A stretch of DNA of 64,000 nt from Septoria linicola (taxonomy: Eukaryota; Ascomycota; Dothideomycetes; Mycosphaerellales; Mycosphaerellaceae): positions 1,302,001 to 1,366,000 of the forward strand of contig CP099423.1 of NCBI GenBank assembly GCA_024114885.1. Direction: 5' to 3'. A model generated the notes under the pieces. That model saw only the letters and a program-made list of their open reading frames with translations, ran no database searches and was not told the DNA's origin. Made by a program: the position numbers and the translations under genes. Below, one piece after another: positions 22,916 to 33,366 of this stretch (position 1 is the first letter of the stretch; every line of letters starts with the position of its first letter).

Positions 22916-24250
22916 TTACCATGCTCTATCGTTTTCGCGATACTTCATAGCTCCCCGTCCTTTGAAGCGAACAGATGCAGCTCCATGGTCGTCATACCCT
23001 CCTCCCCCCAATGGCCCATCGTTACTGTTCAGTCTGCCGCTATTTTGGTGACGTTCTCGTGAAGGCCGATAACGATCGTCATCTTTTCGGCTGGCGTGTC
23101 GCCGATCGTTACGGCGTGGGCTAGGTCGATAGCGATCGGTATCTCCATGGTCCCGAATGCCTGCATCGCGGTATTGGTTGGGCAAACTACGTCGCCGCCT
23201 CTCGGACTCCGCTCCCTCCTCACGACGATCCATGTGCCGGCTTGGGGATGGACTTCGCTTTCTTTTGTGCACTGAAACATCCGATGTCTCGTCCTCTTCT
23301 TCAATGGGGTTAGAGGCTGATCGTGAATTCGATCTTGCTCTTGGTCTGCCTCGAAGACCTTCGTCGATTACCTGCAGGTGGAACAAACGAGTTAGCGACT
23401 GCCTCAAGCTTTTAGATTACCTAACTCAGTAACCCACATTGTCACTCTGTCTCCGACTCCGCCGACCTGTCCGCGGAGGCGGTGTGCCAGCGTCCATCTC
23501 GTCGTCCGAGGGATCGCTCTTTCGTCTGCGCCCGCGCTCTCCGCTATGTGCTTGTACTGCGGGCGCCTGTTGCGGCGTTACATCCTGCTTTCTCTTCTGC
23601 TCAAGCTCTCCACACCTCGCAACTAACACCGGCTCGATCGGCTTGTCGGTTTTGTCTACTGCAACCTTTGATATGCGATTGAGGGTATCCTCGCCAGATA
23701 CGAGTCGTCCGAAAATGGTGTGTTTCCCTGTCAAATGTGGACACGGCTCTAACGTGATGAAAAATCTGCCCTGCTGTGTCAGATCATAGATCGCGATAAC
23801 CAGTCTGTCCTGAAGAACTCACTGGCTACCATTGGTATCTCGCCCTCTATTCGCGGAGCAGACCAGACCCGCTGCGTCCATTTCTCTCCAGTCCAGATGC
23901 TCATCATCAAATGCTTCTCTGTCGTAAATGCTTGTAATGCCGGTACCGTCGCCCTTCTCGATATCTCCTCCTTGCACCATGAACTCGTCGATGACTCGGT
24001 GGAAAGGAACCTTCGCGTAGGACAGCCCATTGTACTCGCCAGAGCACAGTTGGCGAAAGCTGCCACAAGATGTCAGTTCTGCCACTCCACCAAGCACTTT
24101 CAGATCAGGCTGTGTGTCGTGCATGTGCGCTCACTTCTCGCATGTCCGGGGAGTCTTGTCTGCAAAGAGCTCAATTGTCAGCCTGCCCGCAGGCTCTTCG
24201 CCAATGCTGACGTCCAAGAAGACTCTTGGTCTCTTTGGTGTTGACGCCAT
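22916..24250 (-). CDS. Cyclophilin peptidyl-prolyl isomerase with Arg/Ser-rich tail
   Basis: Prolyl cis-trans isomerase of about 378 aa in four exons: 24250-24135, 24059-23823, 23765-23438 and 23371-22916. Splicing gives TCENFRQLCSGE and NGSQFFITLEPCPHLTGKHTIFG, the canonical cyclophilin core, with the active-site VPFHRVIDEFMVQGGD. The position usually held by the cyclosporin-binding Trp reads H in CPHLTGKH, so drug sensitivity may be reduced. From about residue 190 the tail is rich in Arg, Ser, Asp and Lys (RKRSPSPSRH, DDDRYRPSRER). This resembles nuclear SR-cyclophilins that act in splicing. The exon 3 donor (GTGGGT) is weaker than the others. Confidence 0.85.
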
Positions 24251-25304
24251 CGAGACTGATGGCATTAGATTCGATCACAAGAGTATGGAAACTGCAGATC
24301 AAGCGGCAGGGAAAGGCAGATGATTCACGCTAAAGCCTGGAGTGCAGCAGTAGTTAGTGGGGAGCTGCTTCCTTGGACCGATGTTAGCCCGCAGTTGCTA
24401 GAATGCACCAGTTCGACCGCTGCCGCCATCGTATGCACATGAGAATCGCAATTCTACGTCCAAGCAAGGACTCGCGAGTACATTCGGCTTACTAGATTGC
24501 TCACGCGAACGCACCGGAAGCCTCGGCTGTCTATACGCAATATGTCGAATGCTCCCACATGCTTCGTTATGTACTACTTTACTTAATAGATCTTCGTCGA
24601 GACATGATGCAACAAGATCTGAATATGCTCTTCGCGGATGACAGCAACGCAATGATCGAGAACCTATGCCCGCCTTGAGTGCGAGTAGTCGCGATGGACA
24701 GGACGGAACTCTCTCTTAATCTACTTGTCTTCCTTGCATCAGCGGCGATGCAAAACCCAGCAACAAGCCTAGCTTGACATGTGATACAATTCCGCCCTCA
24801 GCAGACACCACTAGGCTGGTCCGACTGTAATGTGGTTGGTGTGGTTTTATGTTTTGCGGTGGCTCGGCGGGAATATGGAGCTCCAGTGGCAGTGGTTCTG
24901 GAGCAGACCGCAGCTATGAGTTGATGAGTATCCTAGCATGGGCATCGGGTCAAGACCTTGACGATGATGATGGGTTGGAGGGCATTCGTTGCGGCCATTG
25001 CGAAGGTCTTCTCGCAGCTGCAGAGTGGAGATTGTCTGTTTGATTAAACATCAGTTTTCTGCCTCCACATCGTCCGCAACAAGCGTCCGGCCACCTTGTG
25101 GCAGCATTGGAAAGAGGAGGGTAGTGTCTAGGTCATGCAAATGGTATCGTAATCTACTCGCTCGCTTTTCTACGAAGACGACAGCTCGGGCATGAGATCT
25201 CCTCGTGTCAGCTTGACCTGCCAAAGGCTCCGCTTCAAGCTTCATTGTCTTGGCGCATGCTCTTTCATTTTTGTTACAACGCTCAATTCAGCTTGCAATC
25301 AGAT
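24251..25304. other. Intergenic region between cyclophilin and calnexin genes
   Basis: Holds the cyclophilin promoter and the calnexin 3' region (both genes minus strand). Short frames show no recognisable motif. Confidence 0.4.
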
Positions 25305-27104
25305 CTACTGCGCACCACTCCTTGTGGTTCGCTTGTTGATCTCAGCTTGTGCTTTGTCAGCGCCAGATGCAACAGCATCAGCAACGTCCTTCTTTGTCTT
25401 TTGTGCGGCATCCTTGGCCTGGTCGGCCTTCTTCTTCAGCTCTTCCTTGCTTGGGGCGGCGGCGCCACCAAGACTGAACAGGACGACGAGGATGGTAACG
25501 ATGAGGACACCGATGGCACCTGCGACCTCTGGGACGAACTTGATGGCATCGACTGGGTTGCGTTGGGCGAGCTCGATGAAGAGTGCGGTCTTCTCCTTGA
25601 TGAAGAGAACTGGGTCGTCAAGGAAAACGAGGTCAGATGGGGAGGTCTTGTCCTCAATCTTTGGCTTAGAGACCTTCTCGGCAGTCTCCTCGTTTGGCTT
25701 CTTCACATCAAAGGTCTCCTTCTTGAAAGCCTTGGCTTGCGCCTCATCGTGGCCGATGTAGATGTTGTCGAAGAGAATGTTCTCGTTCATGGACCACAGC
25801 TCGAAGCCGATCTAGTGTGTGTGTGTTAGCAGTAGATTCACGTCCATCATCAATTGCCAACACTTACAGCTCCAATTGGCTCAAAGTCAGCTGGCTTCTT
25901 GTCCTCGAAAAAGTCTGGGTTCGCAATCTTGCGTGGCTTCCAGATGCCCTTGTAGGCTGGGTTGTCAATGAGAGGTGCAGACCACTTGCCCTTGTAGGCT
26001 GGGTTCTTGATCATTGGCTTCTCCCATGGGCCACAACCAGAGACGTCGTCGCACTTGGGGTTAGAGATCTGAGGAGCGATCCAGTCACCATCTTCCTCGT
26101 CATCCCAGTCTTCTGGCTTCTCGGCCTCTGGGTCTGGCACGGTGAGAGGCTCGTTCTCGAGCCAGTCCTCCGGCTTCTCGGCGGATTCGTCGACGATCTC
26201 GTACGGGGCGTCCTCATCCCAGTCCTCTGGCTTGGTAGCCTCTGGGTCGCGGATCTTAGCATCATCAACCCAATCCTCAGGCTTGGTGTCCTCAGCGTCA
26301 TCAATCTCGGCGGCTGGGTTGACAGCTGGAGAGAAGTCCTCGAGGAGTGTACCGTTCTTGGAGGACTCTCCGTTGATCAAGACCTCGAAAGATTGATCCG
26401 GGCGAACGATCAGGGTGTAGAGGTTGGAGAGCTTGTTGATGACGGCAGATGGAGCCGCGTTCATGTGCTTCTCTTCGTACTTGCCAGTCTTTGGGTTCTT
26501 GTGCTGGAAGATGAAGTGGACCTTGTTCGTGGCACCACACTTGTCTGGGCCGAACATGATCACGTATGGAGAAGCGTTGGAGAACTCATCCTGTGACAGC
26601 GCCGCATTCTCGCGGAGCAGCTTGAGGTAAGCTCCACCACACTCGAGGAAGTTCTGAAGCTTGACCTCGTACTGAACAACGAGCGTCTTGTCCTTGTTTT
26701 CGATTGGCTTGTCAAACTTGGCGGAGATGGCGTGGTGAGCAGCCTTGTCCTTGAGCACAAGACCTTTGTCGCCCTTAATGCCCTTGAAGACAGTTGGCTC
26801 TTCGACCTCCCAGTTGCCAACGTATTGCCACTCCTCTTCGGTGTTCTCCTTCTTCGCGTGCGATGCCTTCCATCGCGAGTCCCAGCCGTCCGTGAATTGT
26901 TCTACGAAGGCGGCCTTCAATGTGGTGGGCTATTCGAAGCTGTCAGTACATGATGCATAGAGCAGTCGGTATATGCCAGCCACTTACTGTGAATGTGGGC
27001 AGGGCGGCTTCGACCGAGGACGCGGCGGACTCGGTGGCTTCATCGTCGGCGGCGTAAGCGGTAGCTGCGACGGCACCCAAGGCCAGCAAAGAGTTGAACT
27101 TCAT
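25305..27104 (-). CDS. CNE1: Calnexin, ER membrane lectin chaperone
   Basis: Binds monoglucosylated glycoproteins in the ER and aids folding. About 561 aa in three exons: 27104-26988, 26929-25868 and 25811-25305. An N-terminal signal peptide (MKFNSLLALGAVAATAYA) is followed by the lectin domain, with FLECGGAYLKLL and SPYVIMFGPDKCG. The P-domain has four KPEDW motif-1 repeats and then motif-2 repeats (GPWEKPMIKNPAYKGKW, PLIDNPAYKGIW). A transmembrane helix lies at about 489-508, and a Lys-rich cytosolic tail follows. Exon 1 holds almost only the signal peptide. Intron 2 contains a GT repeat. Confidence 0.97.
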
Positions 27105-27644
27105 CGTGGGCAGTCAATGCCGGTGTGAAGAATATGGCGAATTGAGGAGGATGTGTCAATGGCTGAACAGATACGAGGAAAGCAAACGAAGCTGGGAATT
27201 ATATCACCTTCGGCTGCTAGAATCGCCAGCTGGCCGTTAGGACGACGGAAGCTTGGACGCACAGAACGGGTCTCACACTGCTGCGGGGACTGCTCCACTT
27301 GGTTTTTTCACCTTCTTTATCGGCTTGAGCATGTGCTTCACTTGTGAGATTGTGACCAATGTGAGTGGGCGTATAAGTGAACGGCGTGAAGTGAATATAC
27401 TACTAAACAGTAAATCGTTCAAGTGGCTATCGGAGTCCGCAGTGCTGTAAGCGTTGCCTTGTCCCAAAGAATGGCGCAAGATTGCTCGACACAACTTCGA
27501 GTAGCTGCCGGCATCTGGTACAGAATGCCGCACACACGATTGTGGTGTTGTGATCTTTTTGATATCTAGTAATCAATTCAAAGGCAACTCGGTCGATGTT
27601 ACAGCAGCTGTTTGCTCCAGCAGTGCAGTCAAATAGCTCACGTC
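27105..27644. other. Calnexin promoter region
   Basis: Non-coding by inspection. Unfolded-protein-response sites were not identified with confidence. Confidence 0.4.
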
Positions 27645-28924
27645 TCACGATAGAGCAACCGACTCAGCCTTGAACGCTGCCAAATCTGGCGGCTCCCGCA
27701 GGGCATTGGCATTTCTCACGACTCTTACCTCTGCCGCCCTTGTGAGTTTCAGATGCCGCTCAGTCTCTCTCGCCTTCTCTCCCGCTTCACCTTTACCCTC
27801 GTTCAATTCTGGCTCTTCCAGGCTCTTGACCACAGCATCATAATGTATCGCGGTATCCTTCAGTACTGCGCCCATACTAGCGAGCACTTTCTCGGTAGCC
27901 TTGGCGAGAGGTAAATCTGGTCCCTCGATTTCGTCTTCAGGCCTCCAACTAGGCCTATCGAGTACTCCATCGGCCTTGGCAGCTTCGCGCAGTCGAGCGA
28001 CAAGTAGAGCTGCAAACATGTCTCCAGTTCCAGAAAAGAAGACTGGAAGCGCCGGAACCGTCACACGAAACAAACGAGGCTTCCCGTCCGATGACGCTGT
28101 ACTGCCGATAATGCTCAGTTTTGCCTGGCTGTCATTACCGCTCTGCTCAGTCGTAGGCGTGCTCGTGCTCGTCGGTGGTAGTCTGATCGAAGTGACTACC
28201 ACATTTGGAACGCCCTTCTCGTGCAGCTTGCCAATGGCTTCGCGCATGGATTCCAGATCGTGAATCTTGCTCTCAGATAGCAATTCTGCCTCGAACTGGT
28301 TTGGCAGTATCAAGTCTGCATCCTTGAGTAGACCCTTGTACACAGGTACTGTATCCTCGGCCACGTATATTCTGCCGTTATCGCCCATAACAGGATCCAG
28401 CACCCAAAAGAACGAGCCCGGCTTCGTGCTCGCTCTCAGCTTCTGTTCTCTCGCGATCTTTCCAACCTCTTCAACCAGTGCAGCCGAGGGGCAGTATCCA
28501 GAGAGCATCGTGTCAAAATGATCGAGCTTCGTCTCCTTGAGACCAGCGTAGAGTTGTGCCACTTCGTCCGGCGTAGACTTCCGGCCTTTGAAAGCTCGGT
28601 AGGCGACATGGTTACCTGCGCATATTGGTTAGTGCCAGCGTTACCGGGCTGCGGAGTTGCTGCCTCATACTGTAGTTGACTGTATGAATCGCCGACACTT
28701 CACAGCCTAGTGTCTGCATGCAGAACGTGGCCATGGTATTACCAACATAGCTTCGAGCTGTTCAGCACATGCGCTGCTGCCTCTTCGCTGTGTACTTACC
28801 CAGAGGTCACCTTCGACGACCATTAGCTTATCGTGGTACCTACAGAAGCTGGGAGAGCACCCACATGGCTGGCAATGGCCAGAACGTGAGTCTCAGGCAC
28901 GTCAATATCCTTGGCCTCGGTCAT
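27645..28924 (-). CDS. BUD16: Pyridoxal kinase, vitamin B6 salvage
   Basis: Phosphorylates pyridoxal, pyridoxine or pyridoxamine to the active cofactor form. About 373 aa in three exons: 28924-28861, 28757-28671 and 28615-27645. The sequence reads VLAIASHV, then YVGNTMATFCMQTLGCEV and VNYSNHVAY, as in the family; the conserved DPVMGDNG and the LPNQFEAELL signature follow, then FSGTGDMFAALL with the catalytic Asp. The exon 1 donor is uncertain. I chose G|GTGCTC at 28861/28860 because it gives the exact family spacing between SHV and YVGN and keeps the frame, though it is a weak donor; GTACCA about 20 bases on is an alternative. A Ser/Thr-rich insert lies in the middle. Confidence 0.88.
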
Positions 28925-29309
28925 GTTGTCCGCTGTGCCTCACGCGAACCGCATACAGTACGTGGGAAATAAAAGTGAGACGCGGAGTTTGTCGAAAAGT
29001 ATTCAGGTCCTTGTCGACAAGTGACGAGGGTGGGGTGTTTTATCGTCGGTGCATCGGCCGCTCTTGCTTCCCGCGTGCGCCCGCTCTTATGTCTGTCTGT
29101 TTGCAATGCGATGTTGTGCCATGCTGATATTGCTGCTGCAATGCTTCTGACTCTTTCTACATCAGCCGTCCATCCAACACACCCTCTATTCACACTCTAC
29201 TGGACGTAGTGTAGATCCTTGCATCGATCGTCGCCGGAGGCATGCATGGTCATCTGCCCAGCCATTCGGATTCCTCATGGGTTCATTTCACTCTCCGTTA
29301 TACATTATC
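28925..29309. other. Promoter of pyridoxal kinase gene and 3' region of PCNA gene
   Basis: Non-coding by inspection. No RNA gene or repeat seen. Confidence 0.4.
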
Positions 29310-30300
29310 TTACTCCTCGTCACCGATCTGTGAGATTGAAGTCAGCAAATGCAGGCCGTGCTAAGATCATAGATCTCATACCTTTGGTGCGAGGTAAAAT
29401 CGCAGGTAGGAGTTGTTGCTAAGACCATACTCCACAAGCAGGGGTACCTCGTTGCTCAAGCACAGCTTGACTGATCCGCTAAGGCCGCTAGCTTTGCAGA
29501 AGTTCATGAGGTACTTGAGCGAGAATGTGAGGGCCACGGGCTCGGTCAGGTTGATTTCGATGTTCTGCTCTGGCTTCTCGACATTCGTGTGCGAGCGCAG
29601 AGTGACTGAGCCGTTCCCAATATCGCCGTTACACTTGAAGCTCACGCCATCTTTTGTGCATTCGATGGAGACTAGAGTGGCTGTCAGGTGTGTCCACAGT
29701 AGACAGGCACATGTACTCACCAGACTCCGAAAGGGCAGAAAGGTCTCGTGTGATGCGTTGAAACTCTGAGCTGGGCAGCTGGATCGTGGCGGCGTATTCG
29801 GTCTCTGGAATGCCCAAGTGCTCCTGATCGATGTCCATAAGCTTGATATCGTACTCGCTGATCCTGTCGCTCTCTGCGCTCTCGAATGTGAAGTTGACCA
29901 CATCGGGTGCATCCTCCGCCTTCATCGTCAGGATGTCTTCGTTTTGTGCGCATCGCAAGACCTTGGTGAGCGAAGTCAGGTTGATGCCGAGGGCAATGTT
30001 GCGGTCGCATCGGAAGGGTGAGAAGGATTCGGACTTGAGCATCATGGAAACGAGGGCGACGTGGGAGTTGTCCATGGCCTGTAGAGCAATGCCGGAGTCA
30101 TTGCAGTCGAAGTTGCAGTCTTGCACCAGATCTTTGATGGCGTCAACGACCTATAAAAGCTATCAGATGCCGCACCTCTCGTTTCGAGAATCGTGCTGTC
30201 GATACCTTCTTCAGCAGGTTGGCCTGCTCGAGACGTGCTTCCAGCACTGCGGGCTGTTAGTTTTGCCTCACCAGCTTTCTAGCTCGAAGACAGACATACT
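29310..30300 (-). CDS. POL30: PCNA, DNA polymerase sliding clamp
   Basis: Homotrimeric ring that tethers replicative polymerases and repair factors to DNA. 259 aa. Coding bases are 30300, 30246-30206, 30150-29721, 29671-29382 and 29327-29310. The start codon is split: A ends exon 1 and TG opens exon 2, giving MLEARLEQANLLKKVVDA, the invariant PCNA start. The other joins give RDLSALSESVSIECTKDGV (same length as human PCNA) and the terminal LAPKIGDEE. That last exon carries only five residues. The interdomain loop and MDNSHVALV are conserved. All four introns are 49-55 nt. The first intron has a GTATGT donor and an ACTAAC branch site. Confidence 0.96.
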
Positions 30301-30778
30301 TTTGGATGTTTGTGATTAGATGGAATTTGAGGAATTTGAGAGGTAGTTGAACACGAGTACCGGTAGTGTTGACAATGTTGATGTGCAAGTTGTGGTTGGG
30401 GCAAAGTGAGAGAAGAGATGTAGGGGAATCTCAAATGGAAAACGACGCGCTTGATCGCGTCAAAGACGCGACGATTCTTGGCCCTGCCTCCGTCAATTCT
30501 AGCCACTCTTCTATCTAGTCCACCGTAATTGCAATGTGAAGCCAAATGTCTTCCACGGTTCAGAACGCGAGTTGGCCACAGGCCGATCATGGAACTCTTT
30601 GTTGCCTGACTGAAGCGTGGACAGATCTCGTATCTATTCACTTGGGTTGTGCTGGTTAGGGATCGTGCAGATAGTACAATGCTTCCGAACAGCCTCCTTT
30701 CCGTCCTTGACTTCCGTGCATGCATGCCATAGACCATCGATTCTTCTTCATGGATATTACAATAGTCGCCATCTTCTC
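30301..30778. other. PCNA promoter and leader
   Basis: Region upstream of the PCNA minus-strand gene and 3' to EMC6. An ACGCG(T/C) MluI-box-like element typical of replication genes was looked for: GACGCGACG occurs near 30465, but one match is weak evidence. Confidence 0.35.
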
Positions 30779-31201
30779 TCACGCTTTACACAGTCCGTAG
30801 AACAAAGTCCACGTTAACACAAAACTCATCAGTCCGCCAAACATATCTCCCACCCACAAGTCGCTCACAACGCGGAAGAAGTACGTTCCCGGTTTCTGCT
30901 CTGCCTTGAGACCAAATATGAGTAGTGACACGATAGCCGTGCCGATGAAGTAGAAGATGAATCCTGGGAAGGACTCCAATCCAAGTGTCCCGGCCGCTAC
31001 ACCAAACAGAGAGGCTGTCAGAGAGCGGATGTTGGATATTGTCTTGAGATATGGTCAGCAAAGTCATTGAAGCACAAGCCTTTTGGCTCTGCTGTCAAAT
31101 TGCACTCCTGGCAGAGCACTCGAGGCGGGACCTACGCGAGCATTGTGCTGTACGCTCTCGGGCACTATAGGTTTGAGCTGTAACTGCCTCTCATCGATCA
31201 T
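30779..31201 (-). CDS. EMC6: ER membrane protein complex subunit 6
   Basis: Small membrane subunit of the EMC, which inserts tail-anchored and multipass proteins in the ER. 109 aa in two exons, 31201-31136 and 31042-30779, with a 93-nt intron. The N terminus reads PESVQHNARTISNIRSL. Three hydrophobic segments follow (LFGVAAGTLG, FIFYFIGTAIVSLLIFGL, FGGLMSFVLTWTLFYGL). The FGGLMSFVL(T/F)WT motif is characteristic, and the length matches yeast Emc6. Confidence 0.9.
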
Positions 31202-31912
31202 GGCTCCGAGCAGAGCGTCAGGGACGCTTAATGTATCGGCCCCGATCTATCTATGATCCTCGAATAGCGGATTTTGTGTTGTCGACTAGGTGACTTGAAA
31301 GTGTTGCGGCATACAGTTGCGGTTATGGCAAGTGTGGCTGTTGTGCTGAATATGATGTCCAATGTGCACAGTGAATGCGCAGTCCTTCGCGTTCGTGTAT
31401 TGCTTGGTGAGGTTCTGCTTAATTCTTCGTCGCGGCCTGTGTGGGATTCCGATCGTTTCGAAATTGATGTTATGGTCGCAAGTAAGGTATCCAGCTTTGG
31501 AAGTCTTGAAGCCGGGCTGGTCTCCGCTCATGCCAAGCGATCAGGTATGAGAGCAGAAGCGACACTTCACCTCATGGCTCCAGGAACACAGATGATGATA
31601 TACAGAGAAAACGAGTCAACGGCAGTGGTCTCGCAGTTCACATTCATTTCTGAGCCAGTCTACAGCAGGGGAAGTACGCAGCACGAGCAATCAAAGTATA
31701 ACGATTATCTTCGATACAGCTTTGACGTTTGATGCTTCTCCTCTGCATCTACAAATGACCTTATTTCCCTGCTCGGAGCACTGATCTACTCTTTCGTCTA
31801 CTGAGACTTATGTATCTGACCAGCAGTACTCAAAACATATCGCATAATCCTTCCCTTGCAGCGCCCTCTAGAATGGAAGAAACTCTCGATCGAACCCCGA
31901 AAGACTTCGTCA
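31202..31912. other. Region without a recognised gene
   Basis: Open frames here start without ATG or show no family motif. The left end is the EMC6 promoter. Confidence 0.4.
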
Positions 31913-32430
31913 TCAATCGACATATCTGCCATAGTAGTCAAGGAACCTGAATTTTGTCAGCAGTGCCTCAGCCATCCAAGTATTCTTACATACTCTCGCA
32001 GATGTCGATCTAGGTTTGGATCATCTAATGAAGTCGCTGCTCGTAGCAATTCAATGGCCCTTCTAAAATACTGCTGTTCATGTCGTGGCGGTGAAACGTT
32101 GCCCATCGATATGCACGCGTCTGCTTTCTGCGCAACGTCAACACCGGCTACAAAATATCATCTTATCGCACTTACGATCGCGAGTAAAGCTCCAGTGAGG
32201 CGACATTGCGACGTGGCTGCCGTTATAGCCTTCTCCCGACTTTCTATAGCTGGCAGGAGGTACCCACGAGCCTCGACATACTGCGAGTTCCCGACGCTTT
32301 GCTCAACGCTGTCGATGATCGTAGTGTCTCTGCTGCTCTCCGGTCGATCTTGTGACTGCGTAGGATTATTGCTCCATGATGAATCATGATCATCTTGTCT
32401 GATACAGAAGCGATTCGGGCAAGTGGGAAG
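31913..32430 (-). pseudogene. Decayed TPR-like gene fragment
   Basis: One minus-strand frame reads ARGYLLPAIESREKAITAA, then is broken by a TGA at 32160-32158. It resumes in the same frame as VAGVDVAQKADACISMGNVS and RRAIELLRAASSLDDPNLD. A GTAAGA donor at 31989 and an acceptor before 31946 lead to a tail reading FLDYYGRYVD, but only with a one-base shift. The composition (alpha-helical, SMGNVS...FRRAIELLRAAS) resembles the C-terminal part of fungal TPR proteins. No start codon or N-terminal exon can be found. An in-frame stop plus a frame error and a missing start support a relic. The family name is a guess from memory. Confidence 0.55.
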
Positions 32431-33366
32431 TCAAGATCAGGAGTAGGCGCACTTTCGCATTGAAGACGTTGATCGCTCCGTGCCGGAAAATTGCTGGAAG
32501 TGAACATGCCATGCATGGTATCGTCGCGGTCTTCGCACCTTCCATCATGCTGCAGCAGATTGACAAGCAGCATGGCCGGACCGCATGTAACCGTAAATGC
32601 TTATCGATGTTGCTGCTCGTCCTGCGGCCGAATCGGGCGGGAGCTTTACACTCCGTGCATTTGAGATGAAGCTGGACCCGTGGACGTTCGCCATCCGCTC
32701 GATCTGAGTAAGCCGATGCTTACAATGCCCTGCATACACGCCTTGCTTCGAACATCCATAGCCACCAGGCTGTGTTCATGCCGAGAACACCACAAGATGT
32801 TTAGATCAGGATTTTGACCACGCCGCTGATGATTCACAATGCAGGACGATTGCGGTAAGCGATTGAACGTCGGCGACCGTAGATGTCCTTCCCTTGAGCC
32901 TGGACAGGTTCTGAGTCTCGGACTGCGAGGCGCGGGCGAAGTAGAATCGTCATCTTGTGCCTCCGTCGATGGCGGAGTGTGCTGCCTGCTGATGAGTGGA
33001 AAGAGAGGCAAGACGCGCGGGTGGGAAATTGGTCGTTCGGATGACCATCCTTGTTCACATGACGCGCATCAGGGGGCATTCACGCCTAACTTAAGTTAGA
33101 CCTCTAGTTAAGTTAGTCTAGTTGTTGATGCTCGTGAAAGAGAGGACACGAAGGAGAGACTCCCAGCACTCGATTTCCTGCTGTCTACTCGCATAACACA
33201 AATTGCTCTAGCATCGATATTCACAACGGCCATTCGCAACAGCTCTACCGTTCTGGTCCGGGCAGTCCAAAGCAACATCGCATGCGAAACTAGCATTCGG
33301 CTTTCTAGCTCCCACTCCCCGTCGAATCGCTGGATAATGCCAAACATGTGATACTTCGGCCAACAT
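32431..33366. other. Promoter region of the Vezatin-like gene with small palindrome
   Basis: No gene recognised. A perfect 14-bp palindrome and a repeat of its half lie at 33086-33116 (separate entry). Confidence 0.4.
33086..33116. repeat. Palindrome CTAACTTAAGTTAG with repeated half
   Basis: CTAACTTAAGTTAG at 33086-33099 is its own reverse complement. TTAAGTTAG recurs at 33108-33116. This could be a dimeric regulator site 250-280 bases before the next start codon. Confidence 0.6.

Noticed and set aside
25245..26596. Long plus-strand frames (up to 259 codons) opposite calnexin
   Set aside because: Antisense shadows of biased calnexin codons; the minus strand gives an unmistakable calnexin.
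31274..31732. 152-codon plus-strand frame
   Set aside because: It begins with TTG rather than ATG and has no recognisable motif.
32133..32160. 28-nt GTAAGT...TTTGTAG stretch as an intron in the TPR-like relic
   Set aside because: Too short for a spliceosomal intron, and its removal would break the frame that is otherwise shared on both sides.
31856..32389. 177-codon plus-strand frame
   Set aside because: It lies opposite the better supported TPR-like relic and looks like its shadow.
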